NCBI RefSeq assembly: GCF_900109045.1
Contig: NZ_FNYL01000013.1
Coordinates: 124,001-188,000 of the forward strand
Direction of reading: 5' to 3'
DNA: 64,000 nt
From: Dyadobacter sp. SG02
GTDB lineage: Bacteria; Bacteroidota; Bacteroidia; Cytophagales; Spirosomataceae
The first letter of the stretch is position 1; the number at the start of each line of letters is the position of its first letter. The notes beneath the pieces were generated by a model. It saw only the letters and a program-made list of their open reading frames with translations, searched no databases and was not told where the DNA came from. This document shows, in pieces, positions 27,312-36,681 of this stretch. Position numbers and translations under genes: made by a program.

Positions 27312-29166
27312 TCAGCCAGGCCTCATTCAGTGTTTTCTTCGAATCGTCGCTGAACCGGAAGCCGTCGCCGTCTTTGTAATTGAGTTTCACAGTGCCTTTT
27401 AGCTCCATATCCTGGCCGTTTCGGTTTACTTTCACGGTGATCGGGCTGCCCTCGTCGAGGTCGTAACCGAGGTATACGAGCGCCATCAGGTTTTTCGGGT
27501 CTACCGGTATCCCGTTGAATTCCACGAACACGTCGTTGTCCTGAATGCCCAGGCTTTTGTAAAATTCGTTTTGGTCGTCGGGAATGTGCGCCAGTACGTG
27601 GGTACGCGAGGCGTCGGGTTTGATGTAAATGACGTCGTTACGCAGGAATACAATGGGTTCGGGGAAAGGTATTGTCTGCTTTTTAAGGCCTACTTTGCCG
27701 ACAAAATCTTCATAGCGGATCGGTTCGCCCATGACTACGTGCTTGTCGAGAAACGCACCCGCTTCCGGGCCTGCTATTTGTGTAATGACGGGGATCAGCT
27801 CGGCGTCGTCGAAGGGTTTTTGCGGGCCGTATTTCTGGGATAGTTCGCCCATCAGCCATAATAATCCCCGTTGTCCCTGGCTTTTTTCGCGGATCACGAT
27901 ATCGAGGCACATGGCAATGAGTGCGCCTTTTTCATACACATTCGGGTATTGAGGTTTCAGCTTGGGATCGAGAATATTACGACTCATTTCTGTAAACGAA
28001 AGGCTGTCGGAATACGACTGCGATTGCTCCACCTTTTTAGCCATCAGATCATAGAAAGCATCCGCGCCGATCAAGCCCTGGTTAACCTGGAAAAGGTTGG
28101 AAAAATATTCGGTAACACCTTCGTAGAACCACAAATGCTGGCTCATTTTGGGCGCATTGAAATCGAAATAATGAATTTCCTTCGAATGCACTTTCAATGG
28201 GGCGATGGTATGGAAAAACTCGTGGCTGATGACGTGGATCAAGTCCTTACTTTTCATAGGCTCCCTGAAAACCGCCGTGGTGGAAGCATTATGCTCCAAT
28301 GCACCGATGCCCTTGGCGTCGTCATTGGCGCCCGACGATATGTAGGTAAGCACCGCGTACTTAGGCGTATCATTGATTTTCCCTAAGAATTTCTTCTGCG
28401 CACGCATCATCTTTTCCAGATCCGGCTTCAATGCGGAAGCGTGCGTTTTCCCGCGCTGGGAGTAAATGCCCAGCAACACTTCCATTCCATCGACCTTGAA
28501 AGAGAATGTATCCGGCGCGGCATACATTACCGGATTGTCGATCACATCCGGGTAGCGCGGGATCTGGTACACGTCTTTGCGGGTATCGTTGTCGGTATCC
28601 GTGAGCGCCGTGGTGCCGTAGAGGGTTTCAGGATGCGAAACGGTAATGCGGTAGGGTGTTTCGGTTTGTCCTGAAAAATAGCCTACAAACCCGGCCATAT
28701 TGAGCAGGAAATGCTTCCCGGCCTCGATATTGGTCCCCGCGGGTGAGAAAATGGTCTTGCTGTTTTCGGAAAAAGGATCGCTTTCGACCTCCGTATCGAA
28801 TGTGTCGCCTACCAGGTAGGAAATGCGGGCGATTTTTTTCGCGGGTGAAATCGTGACGGTATTCGAGTCGGTTCGGGTGACTTTCAATGCCTTGCCCTTT
28901 TTATCAAATGCCTGAATGTCTTGCACGTACCGGCCGTAATCGGCGATGGCGTAGGTGCCGGGGATGATTTTCGGGAAATTATAGGTGGCTACGTCGCCTG
29001 TTTGCGCGGGTGGCCTCACAGTCACGCGCACGCGGTCGGCATCGACGTTGACCAGGTCTATTCCTACTTCCACGGCCTTGGAGCCCGCAGCCGGGCCGGG
29101 TTTGCTGCCTGCGCAGGAGTACAGCAATGCGGTAAGCAACAGGCCTGACAAAAATTGTGATTTCAT
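27304..29166 (-). CDS. M61-family metallopeptidase (glycyl aminopeptidase-like) lipoprotein
   Basis: 620 residues. The lipobox LLYSC gives lipid-modified Cys18. After an N-terminal beta domain, the gluzincin core has HVISHEFFHTIAPLKVHSKE (HEFFH zinc motif near residue 316) and the third ligand Glu in WFYEGVTEYF. A C-terminal PDZ-like domain (LGIQDNDVFVEFNGIPVD) follows, as usual in M61. Members cleave N-terminal Gly or Ala or act as envelope proteases. It is last in a tight leftward cluster behind a two-component system, a PCMD lipoprotein and an outer-membrane barrel, 17 bases after the barrel gene. Confidence 0.9.
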   Translation of the reverse strand: MKSQFLSGLLLTALLYSCAGSKPGPAAGSKAVEVGIDLVNVDADRVRVTVRPPAQTGDVATYNFPKIIPGTYAIADYGRYVQDIQAFDKKGKALKVTRTDSNTVTISPAKKIARISYLVGDTFDTEVESDPFSENSKTIFSPAGTNIEAGKHFLLNMAGFVGYFSGQTETPYRITVSHPETLYGTTALTDTDNDTRKDVYQIPRYPDVIDNPVMYAAPDTFSFKVDGMEVLLGIYSQRGKTHASALKPDLEKMMRAQKKFLGKINDTPKYAVLTYISSGANDDAKGIGALEHNASTTAVFREPMKSKDLIHVISHEFFHTIAPLKVHSKEIHYFDFNAPKMSQHLWFYEGVTEYFSNLFQVNQGLIGADAFYDLMAKKVEQSQSYSDSLSFTEMSRNILDPKLKPQYPNVYEKGALIAMCLDIVIREKSQGQRGLLWLMGELSQKYGPQKPFDDAELIPVITQIAGPEAGAFLDKHVVMGEPIRYEDFVGKVGLKKQTIPFPEPIVFLRNDVIYIKPDASRTHVLAHIPDDQNEFYKSLGIQDNDVFVEFNGIPVDPKNLMALVYLGYDLDEGSPITVKVNRNGQDMELKGTVKLNYKDGDGFRFSDDSKKTLNEAWLKN

Positions 29167-29183
29167 AATGTATTTGCTAGCGT

Positions 29184-29936
29184 TCAGTGAAACCGGTAGC
29201 CGATTCCGAGGTTAAGGTAAATATTGTGCATGCCGAAATCGATGCTCCGGAAGCCGGGTTCCATCAATGGCGTCAATGCGTAGTTCAGGTTTGCGGAGGC
29301 GAAAAGGCCGGAACTAATGCGGTAGTCGGTACCGATTTCGACACCGGCATTGATCCGCCGCACGTTTTCCGAAAAATCGTAGGTAGCGGCGTCGATATCC
29401 TCGCGCTCGCCCACGGGCGTCTCGCTGCGTATGTACCCGTCACGCGCGTCGCCCGAGAAGTTGTTATCGAGCAGCAACGATACAAATCCGCCCGCTTTGA
29501 AAGTGAATGCACTATTGTTGTGATAGGTCAAATGCAAAGGAAGCGTGAGGTAGCTGTTTTTGACCTTTGTTTTAACACGACCCGTGAAATAGCCGGTTAC
29601 CGACTCCGTGCCGTTGGCGCCCTCTTCATTGAATGTAGTATAGTAAGCCTTGACGCGGGCTTCGGTGGTCATGCCTTTTTGTTCAAAACGCAGCCCGGTA
29701 GCCAAGCCGAAATGGGTGGAAAACCGGTAACCTAATTTCGCTTCCAGAGAAGGCCGGAACCCGGGATGGTAGGATTCTATCTTCCGGATCGACGCCGGTA
29801 TGCCAGCAGGCGCCGCCGCCCCGATCGAGAATCCCGCCCGGACATTGAACGAAACCTTTTTTCCGTTCTGGGCCGTGGTTTCGAGCGCAAATGCCAGCAA
29901 GAGGATCAACAGGGGGAGACGTTTCATCGGGCTCAT
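29184..29936 (-). CDS. outer-membrane beta-barrel protein (PorT-like family)
   Basis: 250 residues with signal peptide ending near LETTAQ. Alternating amphipathic strands are visible (VSFNVRAGFSIG, GLATGLRFEQKG, SYLTLPLHLTYHN, FTFKAGGFVSLLL), with the C-terminal strand NIYLNLGIGYRFH. This suits an 8-10-stranded OMP_b-brl_2 barrel. No specific function can be assigned. An alternative start at the second Met (29927) gives an equally good signal peptide. It follows the PCMD gene by 9 bases. Confidence 0.85.
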   Translation of the reverse strand: MSPMKRLPLLILLLAFALETTAQNGKKVSFNVRAGFSIGAAAPAGIPASIRKIESYHPGFRPSLEAKLGYRFSTHFGLATGLRFEQKGMTTEARVKAYYTTFNEEGANGTESVTGYFTGRVKTKVKNSYLTLPLHLTYHNNSAFTFKAGGFVSLLLDNNFSGDARDGYIRSETPVGEREDIDAATYDFSENVRRINAGVEIGTDYRISSGLFASANLNYALTPLMEPGFRSIDFGMHNIYLNLGIGYRFH

Positions 29937-29945
29937 TTTGGAATA

Positions 29946-31046
29946 CTATTGCGTAACGACCTTCACGTCGTCGATATACAGCTTGCTTCCCACAGCGCCT
30001 TCAAAAACGGCGGCATTCTTGCTGGAAGAAAATACAACTACGATTTTATAGGCAAATGAGGCCAGGTCATCCGGGTTCACTTCTGATTTGTAATTAAAAG
30101 TAAGGTCGAATGGCTGATAGCCGTTCCCTGCCGTAGAAGCGCCGGATGCTAACTGAGCAATGCCCACCACACTGGGATCGGTAAGCACGTTGGCACCGTT
30201 CAGGAATGGCTTTTCAGGGGAGGATTTGAAGAGGACGGCATAAATGTCGCAAAGATCCTGGCGTTCGGGCGTTACGGGCTTGCCTGTTTTGTCGGTGACC
30301 GCGCCACCCGACACATATTTGTACGAGCCGGTCAGCCGCAATGGTTTTTTATTGAAAGGAATGCCGAAAATGGTCGCTTCCAAAGGTGCAGTCAATGCCT
30401 TGGCGCCGTCGAAACTGCCCAGGAAAAGGTTTCCGGCCGCAATAGGCATGCCCACGATCGCCCCCAATGCGCCGGTGGATTTGGTTTCGAGGTAAGCGGC
30501 ATATGTTCCCTGGCTGGCATCGGTACTGCGCTGGGTAGGGTAGGCCTCCGGCCGTTTTTCCGGGGCGATCAGCGAGAAACCACTGTTGCCCGACGCCCAG
30601 ATATTCTGATGTTCTGTTTCTACCAGTTCATAGGGAATATAATAGTTGCCATCGGGATTGACCGTCCAGTTTTCGAACATAAAATTGTCCGGAGCTACGT
30701 TTTGCAGCAGGCTTACCCGGTATTCCTTCTTCCAGTGGCCGTCTTCGGATGTAACGGTGTAAGTAACAGGTTTGGAAAAATCCTGGGGCGTGCCCGATGC
30801 CGGTTGGATGCTCGCCCCTTCCGTGAGGGTAAACTGCGGCGAAACTGCCTTAATGTTGAGCTTCTCGAAATTGACAAATGCCGAGACGCTGGTATTGGTA
30901 ATCGAAGGCGGGGAAATCAGTACGGAATCGGGTAATGTCATCACCAGAATATCGGCCTCCATGTTTTCCGCTTCCGGTTTAATACATCCGGATACGGCCA
31001 GCAATGCGCCCAGAAAGGCCAATAGTACGGTACTTTTCATACGCAA
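29946..31046 (-). CDS. PCMD-domain lipoprotein (putative carbohydrate metabolism domain)
   Basis: 366 residues with lipobox LAVSGC (Cys21). The first 130 residues form Ig-like beta domains (PDSVLISPPSITNTSVSAFV, YTVTSEDGHWKKEYRVSLL). The PCMD beta-sandwich follows with FENWTVNPDGNYYIPYE, GAIVGMPIAAGNLFLGSFDG and a terminal YKIVVVFSSSKNAA, then a jelly-roll-like end ...GSKLYIDDVKVVTQ. PCMD proteins are surface or periplasmic lipoproteins likely to bind carbohydrates. It shares an operon with the barrel protein downstream, a common pairing in this phylum. Confidence 0.85.
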   Translation of the reverse strand: MRMKSTVLLAFLGALLAVSGCIKPEAENMEADILVMTLPDSVLISPPSITNTSVSAFVNFEKLNIKAVSPQFTLTEGASIQPASGTPQDFSKPVTYTVTSEDGHWKKEYRVSLLQNVAPDNFMFENWTVNPDGNYYIPYELVETEHQNIWASGNSGFSLIAPEKRPEAYPTQRSTDASQGTYAAYLETKSTGALGAIVGMPIAAGNLFLGSFDGAKALTAPLEATIFGIPFNKKPLRLTGSYKYVSGGAVTDKTGKPVTPERQDLCDIYAVLFKSSPEKPFLNGANVLTDPSVVGIAQLASGASTAGNGYQPFDLTFNYKSEVNPDDLASFAYKIVVVFSSSKNAAVFEGAVGSKLYIDDVKVVTQ

Positions 31047-31065
31047 TAGTAAGCAATTTTTTCGC

Positions 31066-33165
31066 TCAGGTGAATTTTATCACCGTTCGTGTAATGCCTT
31101 CCGCCGGATTTTCGAACCGCACGCCCAGCCCGGATTTGGCCGAAAGCTCATCCACCAGCCTCAATCCGAGCCCCGAAAGGCCGTTCTGCCGGTCGGGTTG
31201 GTCGAGGAGGAGCTCATATTGCTCCTGTGTAAAAGCGGGTCCGGAGTTTTCAATGCGCAGTTCCCGTTCCGCTTCGTTCCAGGTCAGGCGCACAATGCTT
31301 TGCTCGTCCGCCGCTTTAACGGCGTTTTGGAGCAGATTCCGGAGTATCGTTTGCAGATAATAGGGATCGGTTTCGGCCATTGCTTCCTCCGGAATGCCCC
31401 GTTCGACCTGCAATTGTTTAGCGTCGGTATTCAAATGCAGCAGGCCGAGGCACTGGTCGGTTACCTGCGCAATGTGCACGGACTCTATGCTTGGCTGGAA
31501 CTGGTTCATTTGCGTTTTCGACCAGAGCAACAAGTCTTCCATCGTTTCGAGTAATGAGCCGGTGGCGGTTTGTATCTTTTCGCTGAGCTGTTGTTTTTGG
31601 GTAGTGTTAAGCAGATCGGGGTTCAGCTGTTGGAGTTTCAGGAACTGGTACACCTGGTTGATCGGCGAACGGAGGTCATGGCTGATGATGCCGAAGAGCT
31701 TCGCTTTGGTGCGGTTGGCTTCTTCGAGCTCGTAAATCAACCGGCCGAGCTCACGGTTCTTGTTGTCGAGCAAAGCGGCCGTGCGGCGTTTGTTGCGGTA
31801 AATAATGCCCAGCAGCACGAGCGAAAGGGTCACAAATGCGAGTCCGGAGAGCAGCCAGATCCGCTGTTTTTGTGCCTCGTCGATTTGCAGGTTTTTGACC
31901 TGTATCTCCCGCTGCTTTTCCTTGTTTTGGTACAATGCTTCCGCGTCGGCAATGCTTTTCCGGGACGATTCCAGGTAAAGCGAATCGCGCATGGGCGCAT
32001 ATTTGTCGTAATATGCATAGGCTTTCTTCCATTCGCCGGTAGCGGCATAGCAACGGGCAATGGATTGCAGCAGCGCCACATACATTTGCTGGCCGAAGTC
32101 GCGGATCATATCCTCTGAGGCTACCAACATCGGCAACGCTTCCCGGTACCGGCCCTGCGCGTAATACACGCTCCCCTGCATGTAGCGCACCTGCGAGAAC
32201 AGGTATTCGGGCGCCCATTTCTCCGCGAGGCCCGCTGCGCGCCTGATGTAGATTTCGGCGCTGTCGGGTTTGTTGATATTGAGATAATAATCTGTAAAAC
32301 CGAGGTCTGCGGCGATTTTGTTGCCCCGGCGGCGCGGCTGGATATTGCCTGGTTCGAGCATAGCCGAGAGGCTGTCGTAGTAATTTCGCGCCATGTCCGG
32401 CTGCCGGAGCAGGAGGTAGGCGTCGGTCATATCTTTGTAATAGTGGTTGCGATAGTCGGTATTGCTCACCATATAGCTGCGCGCTTCCTGGCTGTACCGG
32501 ATGCCGTTTTCACCTTGCTGCAATTCGATGTACAGTTCGCCGAGGTTCATGAGGTCGGAAACGACATATTCCCGGTCTTTGGCTTTCCCTTCGGCAATCA
32601 GTTTTTTCTTGAATTCAATGGATTCGAGCAGGTAGCGGATCTGTTTTTCATACTCGCCGCGGGTGCTGTAATAGTTTTGCACGGAAGAATACAGCTCGAT
32701 CTTGTCCGCAGGGTTGCCGAGCGTATCGATCATCGCCAGCGCCTCTTTCAGCGCGGCTTCCGATTTCGCTTTATATCCTGCCACATTGTTGTATAAAAAC
32801 AGCAGCCGGTCGAGTGTCAGCACAGTTTGCCGCGTGTCGCGGGCCTTTTTGGCATATTCCAGCGACTTTTCATGCATCAGGAAACAGCTGTCGGATTGGG
32901 AAGTGGTTTCCAGGGCATACCCGAGCCGGTAATGGAAATAGGCGAGGTGTTTCAGATCCGTCGGCGGCGTAATGCGGATGCCATATTGCGCGGCGGTGTG
33001 CAGTGCCGTATGTTTTTCATGAAGTGTCAGCGAATCGCAGATCGCGACCAGCCTTTTGAGCTTCGCGTCCGGAGTTTTATAGGTCGAAAGATCCGGGATA
33101 TGCTGGGCAAATGCTCCTGTGCCGATCGATAGGAGGACGATAATGGTCAGTAAATGCTTTCTCAT
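31066..33165 (-). CDS. TPR-containing sensor histidine kinase
   Basis: 699 residues. Signal peptide MRKHLLTIIVLLSIGTGAFAQ, then a periplasmic run of TPR helices (about residues 30-400), a membrane segment (IWLLSGLAFVTLSLVLLGII, near 435-455), and a cytoplasmic coiled coil. The kinase core has H-box GIISHDLRSPINQVYQFLK, N-box RNLLQNAVKAADEQ and G-box SGLGLRLVDEL. It is separated by 3 bases from the upstream LytTR regulator, its obvious partner. The TPR sensor suggests detection of a protein or peptide signal in the periplasm. Confidence 0.92.
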   Translation of the reverse strand: MRKHLLTIIVLLSIGTGAFAQHIPDLSTYKTPDAKLKRLVAICDSLTLHEKHTALHTAAQYGIRITPPTDLKHLAYFHYRLGYALETTSQSDSCFLMHEKSLEYAKKARDTRQTVLTLDRLLFLYNNVAGYKAKSEAALKEALAMIDTLGNPADKIELYSSVQNYYSTRGEYEKQIRYLLESIEFKKKLIAEGKAKDREYVVSDLMNLGELYIELQQGENGIRYSQEARSYMVSNTDYRNHYYKDMTDAYLLLRQPDMARNYYDSLSAMLEPGNIQPRRRGNKIAADLGFTDYYLNINKPDSAEIYIRRAAGLAEKWAPEYLFSQVRYMQGSVYYAQGRYREALPMLVASEDMIRDFGQQMYVALLQSIARCYAATGEWKKAYAYYDKYAPMRDSLYLESSRKSIADAEALYQNKEKQREIQVKNLQIDEAQKQRIWLLSGLAFVTLSLVLLGIIYRNKRRTAALLDNKNRELGRLIYELEEANRTKAKLFGIISHDLRSPINQVYQFLKLQQLNPDLLNTTQKQQLSEKIQTATGSLLETMEDLLLWSKTQMNQFQPSIESVHIAQVTDQCLGLLHLNTDAKQLQVERGIPEEAMAETDPYYLQTILRNLLQNAVKAADEQSIVRLTWNEAERELRIENSGPAFTQEQYELLLDQPDRQNGLSGLGLRLVDELSAKSGLGVRFENPAEGITRTVIKFT

Positions 33166-33168
33166 CTC

Positions 33169-33888
33169 CTACATTTTCAGTTTTGAAACGATTGGGCGAT
33201 ACGTCTTGCCGATCGGGATCACGGCGCTGCCGCATACGAGTTCGGCGGGCCGGAGCTCGCGTACCTGCCCGAGCGCGACCGCATAGCTCCTGTGTACGCG
33301 CATGAAGCGGTCGGAGGGCAGCTGTTCCATGAAACAGGAGAGCGTAGAAAGTGTGAGGTAGTTCTTTGCGGGCGTTACGATTTTGGTATAATCCTGCATG
33401 GCTTCCAGGTAGACAATATCGCGCTGCGAAAGCTTTACCACATTATGCCCTTCCTTGATCGTCATCGTCTCCCGCTCGAAAAGCACCTCGTACGCCTGCG
33501 ATTTCTGCCGCATTTCCCAAAACTCCCTGATCCGCGCCACGGTTACGGCAAAGCGTTCTTCCATGATCGGTTTGAGCACATAATCCAGTGCCGAGAGCTC
33601 GAAACCTTCCAGGGCGAAATCGGGATGGGAAGTGATGAAAACGGCCATAGGCACCTCGTCCCTGAACTTCCGCAGCAGCTCGATGCCGGTGAAAGCGGGC
33701 ATTTCGATGTCGAGGAAAACCAGGTCGGGTTTGAGGTATTGCCGCGCCTCGTAACCTTCCAGCGGGTTGGTAAATGTGCCGCAATTTTCCAGAAAAGGAT
33801 ACGCTTTCACCATCTCGCTCAGAAAGAGGAGGTCAAGGGGATTGTCGTCGATGGCAATGAAACGGATTTTGGGTTGAGGAGCGGTCAT
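33169..33888 (-). CDS. LytTR-type response regulator
   Basis: 239 residues. The receiver domain has IDD near residue 12, the phospho-acceptor Asp in PDLVFLDIEMPAFTGIEL, and Lys in YVLKPI. The C-terminal LytTR DNA-binding domain shows KEGHNVVKLSQRDIVYLEAM, FMRVHRSYAVALG and PIGKTYR. LytTR domains bind paired direct repeats. It is first in the five-gene leftward cluster and may control it. Confidence 0.94.
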   Translation of the reverse strand: MTAPQPKIRFIAIDDNPLDLLFLSEMVKAYPFLENCGTFTNPLEGYEARQYLKPDLVFLDIEMPAFTGIELLRKFRDEVPMAVFITSHPDFALEGFELSALDYVLKPIMEERFAVTVARIREFWEMRQKSQAYEVLFERETMTIKEGHNVVKLSQRDIVYLEAMQDYTKIVTPAKNYLTLSTLSCFMEQLPSDRFMRVHRSYAVALGQVRELRPAELVCGSAVIPIGKTYRPIVSKLKM

Positions 33889-33905
33889 GAAAGGGGTGCA
33901 AACGG

Positions 33906-33928
33906 TTTTGTATCCAATATATACAAAA
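33906..33928. promoter_or_regulatory. 8-bp inverted repeat upstream of the LytTR regulator gene
   Basis: TTTTGTAT and ATACAAAA flank a 7-nt spacer, 18 bases upstream of the regulator's start. It could be an operator or promoter-associated palindrome; no exact TAnnTTTG is present on the minus strand. Confidence 0.4.
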
Positions 33929-33979
33929 GCATTCGCGATACCCGCCCGTACTCCCTACATCTGATTTAAAGGGAAATGA

Positions 33980-34930
33980 TTACTCGGTGAATTTCTCAAT
34001 CAGCATCCGTCGCGCCACTTTGTCGATACCCAGTTCCTTTTCTATAAATGGCTCCATGCCGCCGTAGGTGCTGTCGATGGCGTTGAATGTGGCATGGATG
34101 AAACTTTCGTCGACGGTCGAAAGGATTTCAATGGCATCCATATTCAGTTTCGGTTTGATAATGCGGCCGAGCTTCGCCTTACCCAGCGTCTTTTCGGCCC
34201 GGGCGCGGCGGTAGTAGTTGGAAACCATAAAGTCGTCCACGATGAGTTGCCGGTCGACATTTACGATCGAGAGGATCAATGCGGAAATGATGCCGGTCCG
34301 GTCCTTTCCCGCCGAGCAATGGTAAAGCACCGGCTGGTCGGAGCTGGTTATCTGTTTCAAAATACTTTTAACACTGCCGATGTTGACGGTAACCGCGTCG
34401 GCGTAGAACCTGGCGGTCATGTCGCGGGCCTGTTGTTCGGTGATTTCCCCGTTGAGCACGCGCTTTTTCAATCCCTTGATTTCCCCCGCATTGTCCTGCA
34501 CGACAGGCGTATGCATATAGCGCACGTTCGCGGGCAAACGATCTTCCTTTCCTTCGATCTCATGGTCGGTACGGAGGTCGTACACGGTGCCAATGCGCAA
34601 TGCATTGAATGCGCCGAAATCGTCCTGTTCCAGCTTCGACAGGTTGTCGGAACGGTAAATGAGCCCTTTCCGGACGGTCCTGCCGTCTTTGGTTTTCAGC
34701 CCGCCGAGGTCCCTGAAATTGACGGTGTTTTCAAGCCCGATGTAACGCCGCGCCACGGCCGCCGAGTCGCCGCCGCGGGAGGTAAGGTCGTTATAAGCCG
34801 CTTTGCCATCGTGCTCTGCCGGTACGCTCACTTTGCAGGAGAGCATGAAACTACCCAGTGCCACGTAAAACCACCACGCTTTCACTGGCACCGCTTTGCC
34901 GGTATTATTGCTGTAATTATAGGTTTTCAT
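33980..34930 (-). CDS. tyrosine/serine phosphatase lipoprotein
   Basis: 316 residues from ATG 34930. This start gives a lipoprotein signal (WWFYVALGSFMLSC), whereas earlier in-frame starts would run through the divergent antiporter gene. The phosphatase fold shows NFRDLGGLKTKDGRTVRKG, YRSDNLSKL and the P-loop YHCSAGKDRTG with catalytic Cys and Arg. This is the Y_phosphatase3 group seen in secreted or periplasmic bacterial phosphatases (LipA or PtpB-like). The substrate may be phosphopeptides or phosphoinositides. It is divergent from the antiporter gene. Confidence 0.88.
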   Translation of the reverse strand: MKTYNYSNNTGKAVPVKAWWFYVALGSFMLSCKVSVPAEHDGKAAYNDLTSRGGDSAAVARRYIGLENTVNFRDLGGLKTKDGRTVRKGLIYRSDNLSKLEQDDFGAFNALRIGTVYDLRTDHEIEGKEDRLPANVRYMHTPVVQDNAGEIKGLKKRVLNGEITEQQARDMTARFYADAVTVNIGSVKSILKQITSSDQPVLYHCSAGKDRTGIISALILSIVNVDRQLIVDDFMVSNYYRRARAEKTLGKAKLGRIIKPKLNMDAIEILSTVDESFIHATFNAIDSTYGGMEPFIEKELGIDKVARRMLIEKFTE

Positions 34931-35060
34931 TCCAATTTGCTGATATAGGAAGGCCCGGCTTTTGCGCACTACAATGCTGCGTGCCTCATAGTCACCAACA
35001 GAATACCGGGGAATTAGGTTTAGAAAGACCGTTTGATTCAGCGCGTTTTTTCTATTTTGC

Positions 35061-36665
35061 ATGATTAAGAAACCCCGTTTTTTCATGCATAGTATTTTAC
35101 CGTTTTTGCTGGCGATGGTTGCCGCGGTTGTCCTGCTGGGCATGCTGGCCAACAAGTTGCGGGTCGCTTACCCGATATTACTGGTCATCGCGGGGTTACT
35201 GACGAGCCTTGTTCCGGGCCTGCCTGTGGTTAAAATCGACCCGGACCTGATCTTTTTCATCATGCTTCCGCCGCTGCTGTTCGAAGCGACCTGGTCGATT
35301 TCTTTCAAGGAAATGAAGAAGTGGTGGCGGATTATCAGCAGTTTCGCCTTTCTGGTAGTCTTCTTTACTGCGTTGTCCGTTGCGATAGTGGCCAACCATT
35401 TCATCCCGGGTTTTACGCTCGCATTGGGCTTTCTGCTGGGTGGCATTGTATCGCCGCCGGATGCGGTCAGTATCGGGGCTATTACCCGGTTTGTGAAGAT
35501 ACCGACATCGACTTCGGCCATTCTGGAAGGGGAAAGCCTGCTGAACGACGCTTCGTCGCTGATTATCTTCCGTTTTGCATTGCTGGCGGTCGGTTCGGGG
35601 CAATTCGTGTGGCAGGACGCGACGCTGAGTTTCCTGTGGATGGTGATCGGCGGTGTGGGGATCGGGCTGTTGCTGGGGTGGTTTTTTGTGCAGGCGCACC
35701 GGCGCTTGCCTACGGATGCGCCGTCGGATATCGCATTTACCCTGATCGAACCGTACTTTCTCTATTGGATAGCCGAACAACTACACAGCTCCGGCGTACT
35801 GGCTGTCGTGACCGGCGGGCTGTTTATGGCCAACCGGCGCCTGCAATTTCTCAGCAGTTCCAGCCGGATCAGGGGTTATAGCGTTTGGGAAAGCTTTGTA
35901 TTTATTCTGAACGGCATTGTATTCCTGCTGATCGGCCTGGAATTGCCCGAAATCGTGGAAGGGCTGCGATTGAAGGGTATACCATTGCAGACGGCGATCG
36001 GTTATGGCATATTGGTCACCGTGGTACTGGTCGCCGCGAGAATGATCAGTTCCTATGCCGCGATGCTCGCCACGATGCTATTCCGGCCGGGCGTCGTGCC
36101 CCGCACAAGCTCGCGGCGAAGGCAGTGGCTCATCCCGGTTTTCCTTGGTTGGACGGGTATGAGAGGCGTGGTGTCGCTGGCGGCGGCGCTATCGATACCG
36201 GTCGTGCTGGACAATGGCACCGAATTCCCTTACCGGAACCTGATCCTTTTCATCACTTTCGTGGTGATCCTCCTCACATTGCTGGTACAGGGCCTTACGT
36301 TACCCTTAATGATCGAACGGTCCAACATATTCGACCGTTTAGCCGGCGAGTCGCCCGAAACCATGCGCAAGCGCCTCAAACAAGGCTTGCGCGAGCATAC
36401 GTACACATTCCTGCGCAGCAAGTACGAACGGGATTTCGATCGCCACGATGGTATGCGCAAGCTTTTGCAGCATTGGGAAGAAAAGCTCAAAGCTTCGGAT
36501 GACGACTGGATGAACCATAAAACCAAACTGATCTTTCTCGAAATGCTCGAAAGTCAGCGTGAATACATTGTCGAGGCCAATAAGGACCCTGCGATGGACG
36601 AAGAAATCATCCGCGAACAGCTATTCCTGATCGACCTCGAAGAAGAACGGCTGAAAATGCAATGA
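35061..36665 (+). CDS. CPA1-family Na+/H+ antiporter
   Basis: 534 residues with about twelve membrane segments over the first 400 residues. Family motifs are present: DLIFFIMLPPLLFEATWSI, GGIVSPPDAVSIGAI and EGESLLNDASSLIIFR, where the ion-binding ND pair lies in the last. GWTGMRGVVSLAAALSIPV is the conserved late segment. A cytoplasmic tail of about 120 residues (charged, helical) follows, with repeated acidic stretches such as IDLEEERLKMQ. It exchanges Na+ or K+ for protons across the inner membrane. The second Met at 35085 (MHSILPFLL) is an equally likely start. Confidence 0.92.
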   Translation: MIKKPRFFMHSILPFLLAMVAAVVLLGMLANKLRVAYPILLVIAGLLTSLVPGLPVVKIDPDLIFFIMLPPLLFEATWSISFKEMKKWWRIISSFAFLVVFFTALSVAIVANHFIPGFTLALGFLLGGIVSPPDAVSIGAITRFVKIPTSTSAILEGESLLNDASSLIIFRFALLAVGSGQFVWQDATLSFLWMVIGGVGIGLLLGWFFVQAHRRLPTDAPSDIAFTLIEPYFLYWIAEQLHSSGVLAVVTGGLFMANRRLQFLSSSSRIRGYSVWESFVFILNGIVFLLIGLELPEIVEGLRLKGIPLQTAIGYGILVTVVLVAARMISSYAAMLATMLFRPGVVPRTSSRRRQWLIPVFLGWTGMRGVVSLAAALSIPVVLDNGTEFPYRNLILFITFVVILLTLLVQGLTLPLMIERSNIFDRLAGESPETMRKRLKQGLREHTYTFLRSKYERDFDRHDGMRKLLQHWEEKLKASDDDWMNHKTKLIFLEMLESQREYIVEANKDPAMDEEIIREQLFLIDLEEERLKMQ

Positions 36666-36681
36666 GCTGTTTTTCAATGCC

